Positions 10,557 through 22,889 of a stretch of 64,000 nt of DNA are shown in pieces. The first letter of the stretch is position 1. Every line of letters starts with the position of its first letter. This DNA is from Blastomyces gilchristii SLH14081 (taxonomy: Eukaryota; Ascomycota; Eurotiomycetes; Onygenales; Ajellomycetaceae). A model generated the notes under the pieces. It did no database searches. It saw nothing but the letters and a program-made list of their open reading frames with translations, and was not told the origin of the DNA. The translations under genes were made by a program, and so were the position numbers. The stretch spans positions 1,552,271-1,616,270 of the forward strand of contig NW_003101679.1 in assembly GCF_000003855.2 (NCBI RefSeq). Reading direction: 5' to 3'.

Positions 10557-10931
10557 ATATAGTCTGTTAAAACAGCTATACACTATCTTTTAATAATTTT
10601 GTTTTGTTATAGTCTCTCTTTACTGTACTCATTTCTTTCTGTTCTTTTCTATCTATCTACTTAATGTGTCTATCTTTAAGACTATGTTCTCTTTTCCTTT
10701 GTCATGATATTTTCAAATGATTTCAAAGTATCAGAAGGTGTTGAAATACTGCAATTTGTAAACAGTTTTTGTATTCTGAGCCGGAATTTTCTGATTTTGC
10801 ATATCTGAAATTGATAAATGTATAATAGTTGACTCTATAGATATAGGAAAAACTCTGAGATCTAAAGGTTCTCAGGTAGATGTCATAGTCTCTGACTGCA
10901 TACATCTATAATTGAAGAATAATAATAATAG
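10557..10931 (+). other. LINE-A copy 1 3' UTR and AAT-repeat tail
   Basis: The 3' UTR is highly similar in copies 1, 2, 3 and 5 and ends in a short AAT microsatellite, the usual 3' terminus for this LINE type. A stem-loop near the end (arms about 10856-10877) is imperfect here but perfect in copies 2 and 3. The minus-strand reading frame over 10723-10905 recurs in copy 5 only because the UTR is conserved. Confidence 0.85.
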
Positions 10932-13900
10932 TAACAGAGATAGAATCAGTTAATACTATACAGTTGATTAAAGAAGATAAGCTTATCTATAGAATAACTT
11001 TATAAATGTCTGAGAACTTTGCAGTTATGAAAACTGAGCTTCAGATATCAGAGAAATACTGAGATCTCACAGAGATATTCAGTTCAGCTAAGATAGCTGA
11101 GTTTCTATTTTACTATGAGAAGAATCTGATAATAGATTTAATAGAAGAGTAGAAACTCTTCTGAGAATTAATCTATAAACTCTGTCATTATAAAACAGAG
11201 ATTTTACAGACTTATATAAAGAAGAATCTGAAGAATGACTTTATTCAATCTTCACAGATCTTCATAGAAGACTCTGTGATATTTATAAAGAAGAAGAATA
11301 AAGATCTCAGATTGTGTATAAACTACTATAATCTGAACTTCAAGACTATAAAGAGTCACTATTCTCTATCTCTGATTGAGAATATAATTACCTGTCTCAT
11401 AAGAGCTATTATATTCATATAACTGAATATAATCAATATATATACACAGCTGTGAATACAGTCTGAGAATGAATAAAAAACTGTCTTTAGAACTGTGCTG
11501 AGATTATTTGAATATCTAGTAATATCTTTTGATTTGACTAATATTTCTACAGTATTTCAGTCTTTTATTAATAAAATACTTTGTGTATATCTGAATATCT
11601 TTATAGTAATATATCTGAATAATGTGATAATGTACTCTGTGAAGAAGAAAGAATACACTGAGTATATATAAACTATATTAAGAGTTGTAGATAAGACAGA
11701 ACTGTATATTAAGCTTATAAAGTATAACTTCAGTACTCACTGAATTAATTTTCTAGAATATATAATCACTGTAAATAATATTCAGATTAAATCTTCACAG
11801 ATTAAGACTATTTTATTATAGTCAGAGTTAACTAGTATTTATAAGATTCAGATCTTTCTGAGCTTTGTGAATTTCTATAGATAATTTATCTTTATATTTA
11901 TAAGAATCTTCTTGACTCTTACAGACATACTGAAGAGTGAAAATAAGAAGAAGTTATTCTATAAATAAAGAATGAAAAGATTATTAAGAAGAGAGAGCTG
12001 TAAGAACTTTCTTATCTTAGAAGCTTACAGAGTCTTTATAACATTGAAATAGATATTCATAGATACAGTGATACTGATTTATTTTAATCTCTTACTTTTA
12101 ATCAGATTGAAGACAGATGTCTTCTTCTTTATAATTTCAGAAATAGTCTTGTAATTACAGTTAAATAAGAACTAAGTTTCAGTGATTTTTTTCTTATAGA
12201 AGATATAACTCACAGAGATCAATTATAACATTTATAATTAGAAGCTTCTTATAATAGTGAAATTATTTCATCACTGATATCACTACTTTAAGAGTCTTAT
12301 AACAGTGATTACTGTTAAAACTGATTATAACAGTTCATAATAGTTTACTTTAATCAAGAAACTCTCACAGTAACAGATCTGCTGAACTCAGAGACTGAGT
12401 GAGTTCTGATTGAAGATAGAGTATATTAAGAGAACTAAGAACTTAGTGAATAAACTCTCTTACAGATCTGACTATGTTAAGAAGACCAGAATAACAGATA
12501 CAGAGAGACTAGAGAAGATAGAAAAGCTTTATAAGATACTCAGACTGAGTGTTATAAAGAGATTAACTGAAGAGTGTTTCAATTTTCTATAAGAGAAGAG
12601 AGAGAAGAGAGAAGAGAAGTCTGTATAATTACTCTCTATAACACTGAGAGTCAATACTCTGAGAATCTCTATAAGAATTCTTGAAGAGAATATCTATAAT
12701 CTGAAAAATTTATAGACTTTAAGAAGCACTGTGAAAGATCTGATATAAGAAAAAATAGAGTATAAGTCTTTATAAAATCTTCTACTCAGATTGTCAGAAC
12801 TGTAACTAAAGAATGAATATACTCAGTATATTTAAAAACTGCTTACAGCAGAGATCAATTCTGCAGAAATAAAGAATTAAAGAGACTTAAATAATCTCTT
12901 ATAAAGAGAGAGCTGAATTTATATATCTATGAATAAGTTTCTATGTATAGAACTTATTAAAAGATATCATGACTCTTCTCTAGAAGGTTATTTTATAGAT
13001 ACTAAAACTTATAAGTTACTTATAAGAAAATACTTCTGATCAAAGATATGAGAGTTTATAAAGAAGATAGTGAATTCTTATACTATTTATTAGAATTTAT
13101 AAGTAGTGTGATTCAGATTATATAAAGAACTTACTTCTCTACTCATCTTATAGAAATCTTAAGAATAGCTAGAAATAAACACTCTTATAAGTCTCTCTGA
13201 AAGTAAGAATATATATAATACCTGTTTTAACAGTGTGCTGATAATAGTAGATTACTTTATTAAAATGACACACTTTATACTCACTTATAAGAATTTAAAG
13301 TCAAAGAATTTAACTTATATCTTTATTCATGATATGATTCAGTTATATGAATTATCTGTGAATATTATCTCAGATAGAGAATTAATCTTCATAGAGAAGT
13401 TCTGATCTGATCTGATAACTATACTGAAGATCTTATAAGATCTAAGTACAGCTTTTTATCAATAGATAGATAATCAGATAAAATATCTAATAAGTATATT
13501 AAAATAGTATCTGCAGTGCTTTATTAATTACAATTAGAATGACTGAGTATATTAATTATTACTCACAGAGTTTATATATAATAACTTAATATATTTTAGT
13601 ATAGATAAAATTCTCTTTAATATACTTATTAAAACTTATTTATAGATGATCTTGATGAATCTGTAAGAGTATACTATAGAGTGTGATAATACTCATAAAC
13701 AGGCTGAGAGAATTCAGAATATCTGAAAGAAAGCTTATAAATTCTTAAGAATGACTCAAGAGTATCAGAAGAGATACTATAACTTTAAGTATATTATAAA
13801 GAGTGTCAAGAAAGATGATAGAGTCTATCTGAGTCTGAAAAATATTATTATATTGAGATCTAGTAAGAAGCTGAATCTCTTACAGACAGAGTCTTATAAG

Positions 13901-14230
13901 ATTATAAAGAAAGTTAGTTTACAGTTTTATAGATTGAAACTATTATCTGAGCTGTAGATATACAATGTTTTTCATATCTCTTTACTTTATAAATATAAGA
14001 AATTCTTAGAAGAGAACTCTGTGACTCATCACTCTGTTTATAAAGTATTAGAGAGTGAAAGAGAATATTAGATTAAAGAGATTATTAACTTAGAGAAGTG
14101 AGATTATAAGCTCTGATTTAAGATTCAGTGATAAGAATATTCTGATAAGATGAATAAGTTCACTTAAGAATTATTCAGACAGATAAGATATCTGTGAAAG
14201 CTGAGATATGACTTTTATACTATGAATTCT
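10932..14230 (+). pseudogene. Gypsy-B copy 1 pol: RT, RNase H, integrase, chromodomain
   Basis: RT signatures include a decayed LRLCINYYNL (about 11318), FEYLVISFDLTN (about 11509) and YLNN at 11612-11623, which is YLDD with both Asp codons changed to AAT. RNase H follows over about 11900-12350. The integrase zinc-finger region is near 12950-13100 and the core near 13220-13420, with VDYF and ISDRE stretches. A chromodomain-like tail is readable over about 14040-14200. Almost all tryptophan positions are stops. Open pieces at 12410-12592 and 13751-13957 are fragments of this frame. Confidence 0.8.
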
Positions 14231-14540
14231 GATAAGTTAGAATAATATAATCTTCACTAAGAACTTGATTATAATAAAGATATTAATACTGTTATTTACA
14301 AATTTTAGTCTATAAAGATGATGAGTTTCTACTGAGATGAACAGTCTGCAGTGTACATAAAGAGAAGAAGAAATTATATTATTATTAAAGTTAAAAATAA
14401 AGAAAAATAAAAATGAAACTGTGAACATAATTTAGAGACTAACATAGAAAAAATAAAGAAAATTCACACTTATATTCTTAATATCTATAACACTTAATTT
14501 CTCTGTGACTATTAATTCTCTTTTTTGAAGAAGTAGAGAG

Positions 14541-15337
14541 TATTATATCTGTGATACAGATAATTATTATATTTAATATGAAGACTATTAGAAATGCACA
14601 GACTTTAAAAGAGCTGAATATCAGAGTATATATAGTTATAACAGAGTCTTAAGAGCTGATCATCTATATATATAATCAGATATCTCTTACAAAGCTGTAT
14701 CTACTCTCTCAGTTATACTGAAGTATTAAGCCTGAAAATAATTGAGATATAAAGAGAAGACTCATCTGTTCAGATTAACTTCTATTATAAATTTATAGTA
14801 TTTGCATTGTCTTGATTATCTGAATTTTGTGAGTATCTGAGAACTCATCTTCTATTAATAATGAGATTGTGAAAATATGCTGTGATATGAGAACTGTTGA
14901 TAGAGAATGTAGACATATTTGCATATATCTGATCAGAGATTATATGAGTAGAAGAGAGATGATTATAGATTTGCAGAGCTACAGAGAGCGCTGCCAGCAC
15001 TGAGAGCTTTATAGAAACTGTTAGCTAGAGTCTGTAAGAAAGTATTTATAAGAAGACTTATAGTAAAGAGCAGAACTATGCTTCTAAGAGCTAGAAGCTA
15101 ATCTGAAGAAGGCACAGAGTTAGTCACTGATCTGAAGATTCAGTGCAGTGACAGATTTGAAAGAGATAAAGATACTGTTATAAGTGATAACACTTCTGCT
15201 TCATCAGTTAGTAAAAAGTGATTAGAGAAGTTATAGATATATTCACAAGAAGCTCAGCAGCAGTCAAACATTATTTATAAAGATATTAAAATTAAAAAAA
15301 CTTTTATTCTTAAGAAGTTCTTGAATCAATATATAGA
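14541..15337 (+). repeat. Gypsy-B copy 1 3' LTR start plus downstream flank (right LTR edge unresolved)
   Basis: After a purine-rich GAAGAAGTAGAGAG tract the sequence TATTATATCTGTGATACAG begins. Copy 2 has the matching TATTATGCCTGTAATACAG at 59631, so this is the LTR start with its TG decayed to TA. Copy 2 is cut off by Gypsy-A about 120 bp later, so the right edge of the LTR cannot be placed. No coding is seen; 14231-14540 is non-coding 3' UTR. Confidence 0.55.
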
Positions 15338-15713
15338 TATTATTATTATTATTATTATTCTTCAATTATAGATGTATGCAGTCAGAGACTATGACATCTG
15401 CCTGAGAACTTTTAGTTCTCAGAGTTTTTCCTATATCTATAAAGTTAACTATTATACATTCACCAATTTCAGATATGCAAAATCAGAAAATTCCAGCCCA
15501 GAATACAAAAACTATTCACAAATTACAGGATTTTAACATGTTCTGATACTTTGAAATCATTTGACAATATCATGACAAAAGAAAAGAGAACACAGTCTTG
15601 AAGATAGACACATTAAATAGATAGATAGAAAAGAATAGAAAGAAAAAAGTAAAGTAAAGAGAGACTGTAACAAAATAAATTATCAAAAGATAGTATATAG
15701 CTGTTTTAACAGA
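15338..15713 (-). other. LINE-A copy 2 3' UTR, stem-loop and AAT tail
   Basis: An ATT/AAT array at 15338-15359 marks the 3' end. A perfect 9-bp stem with a 3-nt loop lies at 15402-15422 (arms CTGAGAACT and AGTTCTCAG), some 45 nt inside the tail. The same stem is perfect in copy 3 (47441-47461) and is retained in SINE-1. Confidence 0.85.
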
Positions 15714-16947
15714 CTATATCTGATCAATTTCCTCCTCTTCATATTCAGATATTTCTGAATTCAGTCATTTTCTTGTAGCTGCTTGAGTTTCTGATAGAAA
15801 GTCTATTAAGTATTTAATTCCTGTCTCAGTTGAGAATAAGAATCTCATATTTAATTGATTTAGATCATACTTCTCTTTCAATCTGACTCTGAGACTATTG
15901 TATAATGCACAGTGTATTATAATATGCTCAGAATTCTCATTTGCATTGCAGAATGAGCATTCTATTGAATTAAATCTATCATCAAATCTTTGTATATAAG
16001 ATTTGAAATAGTCATGTCCTAGTTTCAGCTGTATTATAGATGAGAATATTTTCTTTTTACATTTAATTGAACAAGATTTCCACTTGAGTTTTGTTTCAAA
16101 TCTTGAATAATGTATACTCTTCTTTTATTTCTGTCAGCTTTCATTTCACTTGTCTAAACAAGATTCTTTTATCTTTCTCTTTATAAAAGATCAGAACATA
16201 ATTTTTTGAATAGATCTGCTTAATTCTGAACTCTTTTTTACAGCTGAATCAGTGAATTCATTGCTATGAATATTCATATGAGCAGAAACTCAGTGTAGAT
16301 GAATTATAAGCTTTGATATTCTTCTCTTTTGAATTTTCAAAATGAAGTTTAAAATCAGTTCAAGATTCATTTGATCATAATGAATCTGACTATTTTTAAG
16401 TCTTTTTAAAGCAGCTTGACTATTAGAGAATATTTATATCTCTTTCAAACTATTTTCTCTTTTATAAGATTTTATTTCAATGAGTTTGAAAGGTTTCACT
16501 ATTACAAATAGTTCAGCATCAAAGACTTCAGATTCACAGCCTAAATTTCAGAAATCTGAGATAAAATTAATATTATCTTCAGTATAAGCAATGTCTGTAT
16601 CTAATCTATTCAAATTTTGATTTTTTAAGTTATCTGAATAAATCAGAATAGAGTCTTCTATATTAATTGTAGAAATTCTCTTTAAATGCTGTTCATATTC
16701 TTTGTCTTTAAATAGTTCACTTATTTACAAGTTTATAAGAGATTCAAGCTTTTCTCTTCAGAGAGATATCTTCTCATGATCAACTTTTTCAATATTTAAA
16801 GATGAAAATTGATTTTTAATCAGTGAGTATAGTCTGTATAGTTGAGAAGATATTTTCTTTGAAGAATTATTTTCATTTCAAGCAAGAAATCTATTTCAAT
16901 TCAGTTCATTTCCAGAGTTAATTGATAAAAATGAAAAAGAGACTCTT

Positions 16948-17469
16948 TCTCTGATTAGACTGACCGTGTGACCGTGTCTGGGACCAGGACCAGATTTTTT
17001 GATAGTCTTATTACCAATTCGACTGATCCCATTACACGGTTTTAACATTAGATAGTAGTCTCATACTGTCCCAGTGGGACTTACTGTCTACTCTTGTTAC
17101 ATTTTCCAAATGAGACCATGATTTCCACTTCTCAATTTAAATTATTTTTATTGCTTTAAATGACTTTAAATCTCATTTGAGCGTTACCAAAAAGCGTTAC
17201 TTTTTAAAAAATTAAAAATAGTCTAAATAAAACCTTAAAATGTCTAAAAATAGTAACTTTATGCCAAGAATGGGACTAAATGAGACCAAATGAGACCACT
17301 TTCTCATTTTTTTCAAGTCATGGTTCCATTTTAAGATCTGATATATAGTCACTTTACATGTTTTTTTGATAGCCAGTCCCAGCGGGATTCACGCCAAGAA
17401 ATGTATGGGACCAGACCAAATGAGATCAAACGTGAAATTCATGGTCCCGGCGGCCAGTCTATCTCTGAT
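16948..17469 (-). mobile_element. hAT-N1 copy 1: 506-bp non-autonomous hAT-type element with 8-bp duplications
   Basis: The element proper is 16956-17461, flanked by TCTCTGAT at 16948-16955 and 17462-17469. Ends read TAGACTGACCG and CGGCCAGTCTA, an imperfect inverted repeat. The other copy (31687-32192) is also 506 bp, in the opposite orientation, roughly 95% identical and with its own 8-bp duplication. An 8-bp duplication is the hallmark of hAT transposition. No transposase is encoded; mobility must come in trans. Subterminal GACCGTGT repeats and GGGACCA-like words could be transposase contacts. It has few mutations and keeps CpG, so it is a late arrival. Confidence 0.9.
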
Positions 17470-19075
17470 TATATGATTTGAGCTCATCTTTATAACTCTC
17501 AGAGCATAGTTCATACAGGTCTTTTCAAATCTAATAGCAGAAGAGAGAATTGAAGCTTCAATTTCCATTACTTTAATAGAAGATGATTTGAATACTCTCA
17601 GAATTCTTCTCAAAGCTCTGTTTTACAGACTTTGAAAGAGTTCAGTGAAATTTTCTTGATTATTCTATCAAACTTGAACTTCATAATCAGCTACTGAGAT
17701 AATACAGACTATATATAACTGTCTCATAGCCTGGAAGAATAGATCTCTCTCTGTATTTGATAGTCTGATTATGTTATTAAATAGTCTTTCTGTCTTGATA
17801 GTTCTTTATTGAATATGATATTTAATATTCAACTTAGAATTTAACCATACTTCTAATCATTTAACATTTAAACTGGGTTTAATCTCTCTATTTAAAAGAG
17901 TTAGAAATAGTTCTTTCTCAATGAATCTAGAAAAGAAATGAATTAACTCAGTTTTATTCATATTAAATTGAATTTGATTGATATCTGCTCTAACAAAGAT
18001 TTTCTTTACTGCTTTTTCAATCACTTTTAAATTCTCTTTGATAGTTTTTGAGCTGTAGACTAGATCAATATCATTCACATAACTCAGAGATTACTCTATT
18101 TTCATATCTCTATTTTTGAATAGATATACAGTGTATATTGCAAATAAAATGAGTGAGATTGAAAATTCTTACAGTACTTCTATTTTTATCTCAGTCTTGT
18201 CTTATTTCATTTTATTAAAGAATAGTTTTATGATTCTTTTAGATATAAAATGATTAACTTCTTTTATTAGAAAAAGTGACAGTTTTAACATCTTCAAAGT
18301 CTGAATTAACTTTGACTTTGAAACATGATCAAATGTTTCTTTTATATTAATAAAAACTGCAGTTGAGACCAGATCTTCATGTTTTACTATTTAAATATTA
18401 TGAATAACTGAGAGAATAGTATCAATTGTGAAATATTGTTTTCTATCTCTCATTTATTTACTGAATAAAAGAGAATTATTAATAGAGCTTATAAAAGATA
18501 GTTGAGTAGCTATTATCTTTTCTAAAACCTTTTCTAGACAGTTCAATAGAGATATTACTCTATATAACTTAGAAATTGAAGTGTTTCTATTAGGTTTTGT
18601 AAGAATCACTTCAGTGACTTCTCTTCATTCTTCAGAATAATATTCTCTTTTCAAGAGATTGAAAAAGAGCTCAAAATATTCATTCTTTAAGTAGAAGTAT
18701 ATATTTTAAATAATTAAGTGATTGATTGAATCAGGCCCTGCCCTAGTTTTAACTGAACTTAAGAAGATAGCTGACTCTAATTCATCTTATATAAGCTCAG
18801 ATTATTCTCAGTCATTTTCATTAATACAGTTATAAAGTGATATATTCTCTTTCTCTGAATCTGAATCTGATAAGTTTTGAAAGAGAATTCTTATGAAAGC
18901 TTGACATTTTTTCTCAAAAGAGTTTGCTGTATATGATTCATTCTGAAACTCATATTCTAAGACTGAAAGTTTTACTACACTTCTTGTTTTAGCATAGTTA
19001 AAAGCTTTAAAAACTTTCTTTTCTTATACTTCTTCAAGAAATTTATTTCAACAGTCTGTTTTAGCTCTTTTAATA

Positions 19076-20170
19076 TCTGAAAAATATTTATTATCATTAT
19101 TATTCTTCAATTATAGATGTATGTAGTCAGAGACTATGACATCTACCAGAGAACTAAAAGTTCTCAGGGTTTTTCCTATATCTATACAGTTAACTATTAT
19201 ACATTCATCAATTTCAGATATGCAAAATCAGAAAATTCCAGCTCAGAATATAAAAACTGTTTACAAATTACAGTATTTTAACATCTTCTGATACTTTGAA
19301 ACCATTTGACATGACAAAAGAAAAGAGAACACAGTCTTAAAGATAGACACATTAAATAGATAGATAGAAAAGAATAGAAAGAAAAAGATAAAGTAAAATA
19401 ATGAGAGCTACAGAATAAGATCTCTGCAGTTTACATCTTAAGCTATATACATATTTTAACACTCTATATAACCGACCGCTGCCTCTGTCCTCTCAGGCCT
19501 GCTCCAGGAATTATCATTCTCTCTAAAGAGCCGCCGCCCAGCTAGCTCCTGTAACTAGCTTATTCATAAGTGAGATTCTCACTAAGAATAACACCAGAGC
19601 TACTCAATTCTAGTTAAGTCTCTAATCTTCCAGCTGCCAATCTCAGCATTTCAGCCTATCAATTGGCTGTCACAGTCTTGCTTGCACTAACCACCTATTA
19701 AGGGCACCTAGGCCTCGTCTCACCTAGGTCCTTGCTAGGCCCAGGGTGTCCTAATCGGATAGTTTTTAAATCTCATTCCCTGGAAGTGAGTGCCTAGAGT
19801 GAGAGGGATGAGACCTGGCCAGTTAAGCTTAACAATGATTCACTATCCTGCGGGCACTCTAGATCTCAATCACTCTAGTACTGATCTAACTTGAAGCGCC
19901 TGGAAGGCTGTTAACCCTAAGATCAGTGAGAATTAGCGCCCGGGAACCCCTGGGATGAACATCTTAAGCTTGATAATGATTTGCTATAGTGCACCCGGGG
20001 GCCTCTGGTACTGTTTTATAACTTAACAGTGGAAGCTGTGATTAAGATGACCCTTGCAGGATTCGAACCTGCCCCCTCTTGGCATTCATTCCCCGGGGGG
20101 AAGGCCGCTAATTGGGGCTCCATGGTAGCATAGTTAATCACTACGCCACCGGGCCTCTGAAAAATATTTA
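19076..20170 (-). mobile_element. SINE-1: tRNA-headed retroelement ending in the LINE-A 3' tail, with 15-bp TSD
   Basis: The insert is 19091-20155, flanked by perfect duplications of TCTGAAAAATATTTA (19076-19090 and 20156-20170). Read on the minus strand it begins with a tRNA-like head containing a D-arm/A-box region (20134-20148) and a perfect B box GGTTCGAATCC (20059-20069), continues with about 590 bp of unique CpG-containing body, and ends in about 305 bp shared with the LINE-A 3' UTR (19396-19091) and an AAT-type tail. At 1065 bp it is long for a SINE; a chimeric LINE transcript made by template switching is the main alternative. The long duplication is typical of LINE-driven insertion. 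Confidence 0.85.
20047..20155 (-). promoter_or_regulatory. SINE-1 tRNA-derived head with Pol III A and B boxes
   Basis: The T arm is a perfect 5-bp stem (GCAGG/CCTGC) around TTCGAAT, and the D arm has a five-pair stem. The ends GGCCC and GGGTC can pair as part of an acceptor stem. The region is over 100 nt, longer than a tRNA, and no clean anticodon arm is seen, so it is a tRNA-like promoter head rather than a working tRNA gene. Confidence 0.7.
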
Positions 20171-21287
20171 TTTCTGACAGCTTTGAACTCTTTATCAGAT
20201 ATTATATCATTCTTTTAATCTCTTCTAACAGTAGCTAATTGTTTTCTTTTAGATGTGATATTCTCATTTTATCAAGATTTCAAATACTCAGAAGACTTTC
20301 TCTTTGAAATATTATCTCTAACACTTGTTAGAATAATAGATGTTATGAGCTTCACTTTATTCTCAAGTATTTCATTTGAGATATCTTGATCAGGATTTCA
20401 ATATAGCTCATTCTATCTTTCAGATTTTAACAGTTTTATACTTTCTTCAACTGCTTTTCAATCAGCTTGTTCAAAGTTAAACTGATTAGAGAGAAGAGAA
20501 TTTTCACTCATTTGTTTTTCACTCAGTTCAATGTCAAATTGAATAATCTCATGACCTGATCCTGATGTCTTATTTGAATTAATAAACCAGTTTACAAGTC
20601 TTTTTTTCATTAGATTTTGTGACATGAAGATTAGATCTATAATAGATTTCTGTTTCATATCTTTTCTAAAGAATGTTTGTTGATCAGACTTATTAACTAA
20701 ATCTATTAAATGCTCAAAGGTTTATTCAATCAGATTATCAGCTCTTACTACTCTCTTGCATTCTGAATTTCATCAGAAATGATGTGCATTGAAATCTCCT
20801 ACAATTATAGAGTTTCTTAATGAAGTGATGTTCAGAAATCCTCTATCAATTGTTCAGATATTGTTATTTTTCTTTAATGACTTTTTATTATAGATATTTA
20901 TGAGCTGTATAGTATTAAACTCATTCTCTTTATCTATAATATCACTCACTAGAATATCAGAGTCAGACATGATATCAAATCTTAGATTAAATTGATATCT
21001 TGATCTCTTTCTTTCATAGATCACTACTCTTGACTTTATTTCAGACTTTTGAGATAGAAAGCAGTAGTAGCTTGAATAAGAAATAATATATTTTTGCTCA
21101 GCATCAAAATTCGGCTTCTGAAGCAGTATAAAATCAACTTTTTATTTAAATACAATTTGAAGATAAGAATAAATGCAATTTGAGTTTCTATTCACATTAT
21201 TTTGAATAAATGTGATTTTTGAAGAGTTTTTAAACTTTTTTTGTTGTTTTTGTTGTATATTCATACTAAAAGAGAGTAGAGTAGAAT

Positions 21288-22889
21288 CTAATCACTATCA
21301 TCAGATAGTAGATTATAACTATTTTAAAAAGTAGAAATCTCAACTGCTTATATTATATCTAGTTTATCATCAGAGTCATTTCTTAATTCTCTAATCTTAA
21401 CAGAAGTTTGAGAATTCAAATTCTGTTTACACTTAGCTGAAGAATTGAAGTTTGAAGATCTAGATAGTTGAGAATTTCTTCTTTTTAAGGTTGCAGTTGT
21501 AGATTTACTAGCTTGACTTTTCTCTTCAGTTTTAAATTCACTTTGAGCTTCATCTTTTCTTCAGTTCTTCTGAGTTCTTGAAGCAAATACACATTCTTTT
21601 GAGCTAGATGCATGTTTTTCTTTGCAATTGAAGCACTTAAGCAGAGTATGTTGACATATTTCATCTCTTTTTAAGCATGTTTCACATTTATGCTTACTAG
21701 TTTTGTAATCTCTAGCACAGAATGCACATTTTGAGTCTCTGAAATAAGAGATTACAAAGTGTTCATATCTTTGACAGTTTGAACACTGTGTTTGAGCTTT
21801 GAGATTCATTCTTGAGTCTTTGTATTCATGAACTCTCATTTTTGAACCTGCTACTCTTACTTCAGAGATTCTTGATTATTTAAGTATCTTTATATATACT
21901 AGAACAGAGGCATTTCTTTTACTCTGTCTAAACTCAATTGAATTAAGTTATATAGACTCTTTTCTCAGTTGAATAGAATTATATTCTTTCAATTCATTTT
22001 TGAGAAGTAGCATTTCTTCTTCACAGTCAAAAATTTCAACTGGAATATTATACAGAATGAATTTGTCTCACTTTTCATCTCTCTTAGATAGAATTGTTGT
22101 GTTTAACAAAGATTCTACTGCTGATTTTCAGAGATTCTCATTCTGAATAAGGAATTCTGCACTGAATTCAGACATTGTAGTCAGAATGATGGAGTTTTCA
22201 AAGAAGAATGACTCAATTGAAGCTATAACTGATTTTTGAACTTCAATATCAGTCATTAACTGAGAAAAGAACTGCTGATTAATTTCATTTCTGAGTCTGA
22301 AAATGAGATTTGAGTTTAGCTTGTTACTTTATAAGATATTCTGATTTGAGACTTTGAGAATAAGTTTTCTATTTCTGAAGATTTGAAAGTTTTTCTTCTT
22401 TTGCAATTTTTTCTTCACTTTTCTATGAATAGAAGTATGAGCATTATTCTTCTCAGTTTTCTCAGGATTTTGAGCAGGTTTTGAGATAGCAGATTTAGAG
22501 ACAGCAGATTCAGCTGCTTGAGTATATGTTTTCTTCTGATTCAAAGAAGAAGAAGAAGTAGAAAAAGAGAAAGAAGAGTAAAATGAGCAGTCAGTGATTG
22601 TACTAGAAATTTTCAATGTTTTTTGAACTGTATTTGAAATTCCAAGTTTGAACTTGATCCTCTTCTGTAGTTGTCTAGCCTGAGCATGAAGAATTAACAG
22701 AATTTCTTCATTCATCTCACTCAGACACTGCTTTTCAAGAATCTTGCTTACTTTTTTAAGTTTCTGTATTTCAAGAACTTGTTATTTCTCTATTTCTTCT
22801 TTCTTTCTTCTCTTCAGAATTTCAATCTCAGGAATAGCATTTGAGAAAGCATCTTTTTTCACATCAACTGAGTGTATTTTTGAACTCAT
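21288..22889 (-). pseudogene. LINE-A copy 2 ORF1, full length (533 codons)
   Basis: ATG at 22889 (next to CTCACTCAATGAGTTC on the minus strand) to a TAG at 21288-21290: 1602 nt, in frame throughout with scattered stops. The N-terminal part is rich in Lys/Glu and Gln and could form a coiled coil. Open pieces: 22715-22329 (128 residues; Ser-rich, then a very basic stretch) and 21839-21561 (92 residues) with the three Cys/His knuckles CSNC..H..C, CAFC..H.C and CFNC..H..C. It gives the full ORF1 layout missing from copy 1. ORF2 starts 23 nt after its stop. Confidence 0.88.

Larger units (their letters stand above)
1..10931 (+). mobile_element. LINE-A copy 1 (Tad1/I-type non-LTR retrotransposon), interrupted by Gypsy-A
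   Basis: The window opens inside ORF1 of this element and runs through ORF2 to an AAT-repeat tail at about 10917-10931. A Gypsy-A element (934-6473) sits inside ORF1; removing it with one copy of the GTTAA target duplication rejoins the LINE reading frame exactly. The order seen is ORF1 with three cysteine/histidine knuckles, then ORF2 with endonuclease, reverse transcriptase, RNase H and a C-terminal Cys-Cys-His-Cys motif, which is the Tad1/I-type layout. The copy is dead: it has many in-frame stops, a small deletion near 7245, a 2-nt insertion near 9178 (TTTGAGAGAAG where other copies read TTTGAGAAG) and an unrelated GC-rich patch at 7487-7588. The downstream flank at 10932 is Gypsy-B sequence. 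Confidence 0.9.
10932..15337 (+). mobile_element. Gypsy-B copy 1 (Ty3/Gypsy), 5' part lost at LINE-A copy 1
   Basis: Sequence from 10932 matches Gypsy-B copy 2 from about 56020 onward. It runs through RT, RNase H, integrase and a chromodomain remnant to a 3' LTR start at 14541. The left end abuts the LINE-A copy 1 tail, as if that LINE inserted into this element; the missing 5' part would lie left of the window. Decay is heavier than in Gypsy-A, so this family is probably older here. Confidence 0.85.
15714..21264 (-). pseudogene. LINE-A copy 2 ORF2: endonuclease - RT - RNase H (frame intact, stops only)
   Basis: ATG at 21264 to a TAG at 15714-15716. With the two insertions and one copy of each duplication removed the length is 3957 nt (1318 residues plus stop), with no net frameshift. 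The RT catalytic box reads YVND at 18070-18081, one G-to-A style change from YVDD. RNase H and the C-terminal Cys/His motif lie between about 16700 and 15900. hAT-N1 separates RT from RNase H; SINE-1 sits between the endonuclease and RT. The short open pieces 17857-18078 and 20458-20658 belong to this frame. Confidence 0.88.
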
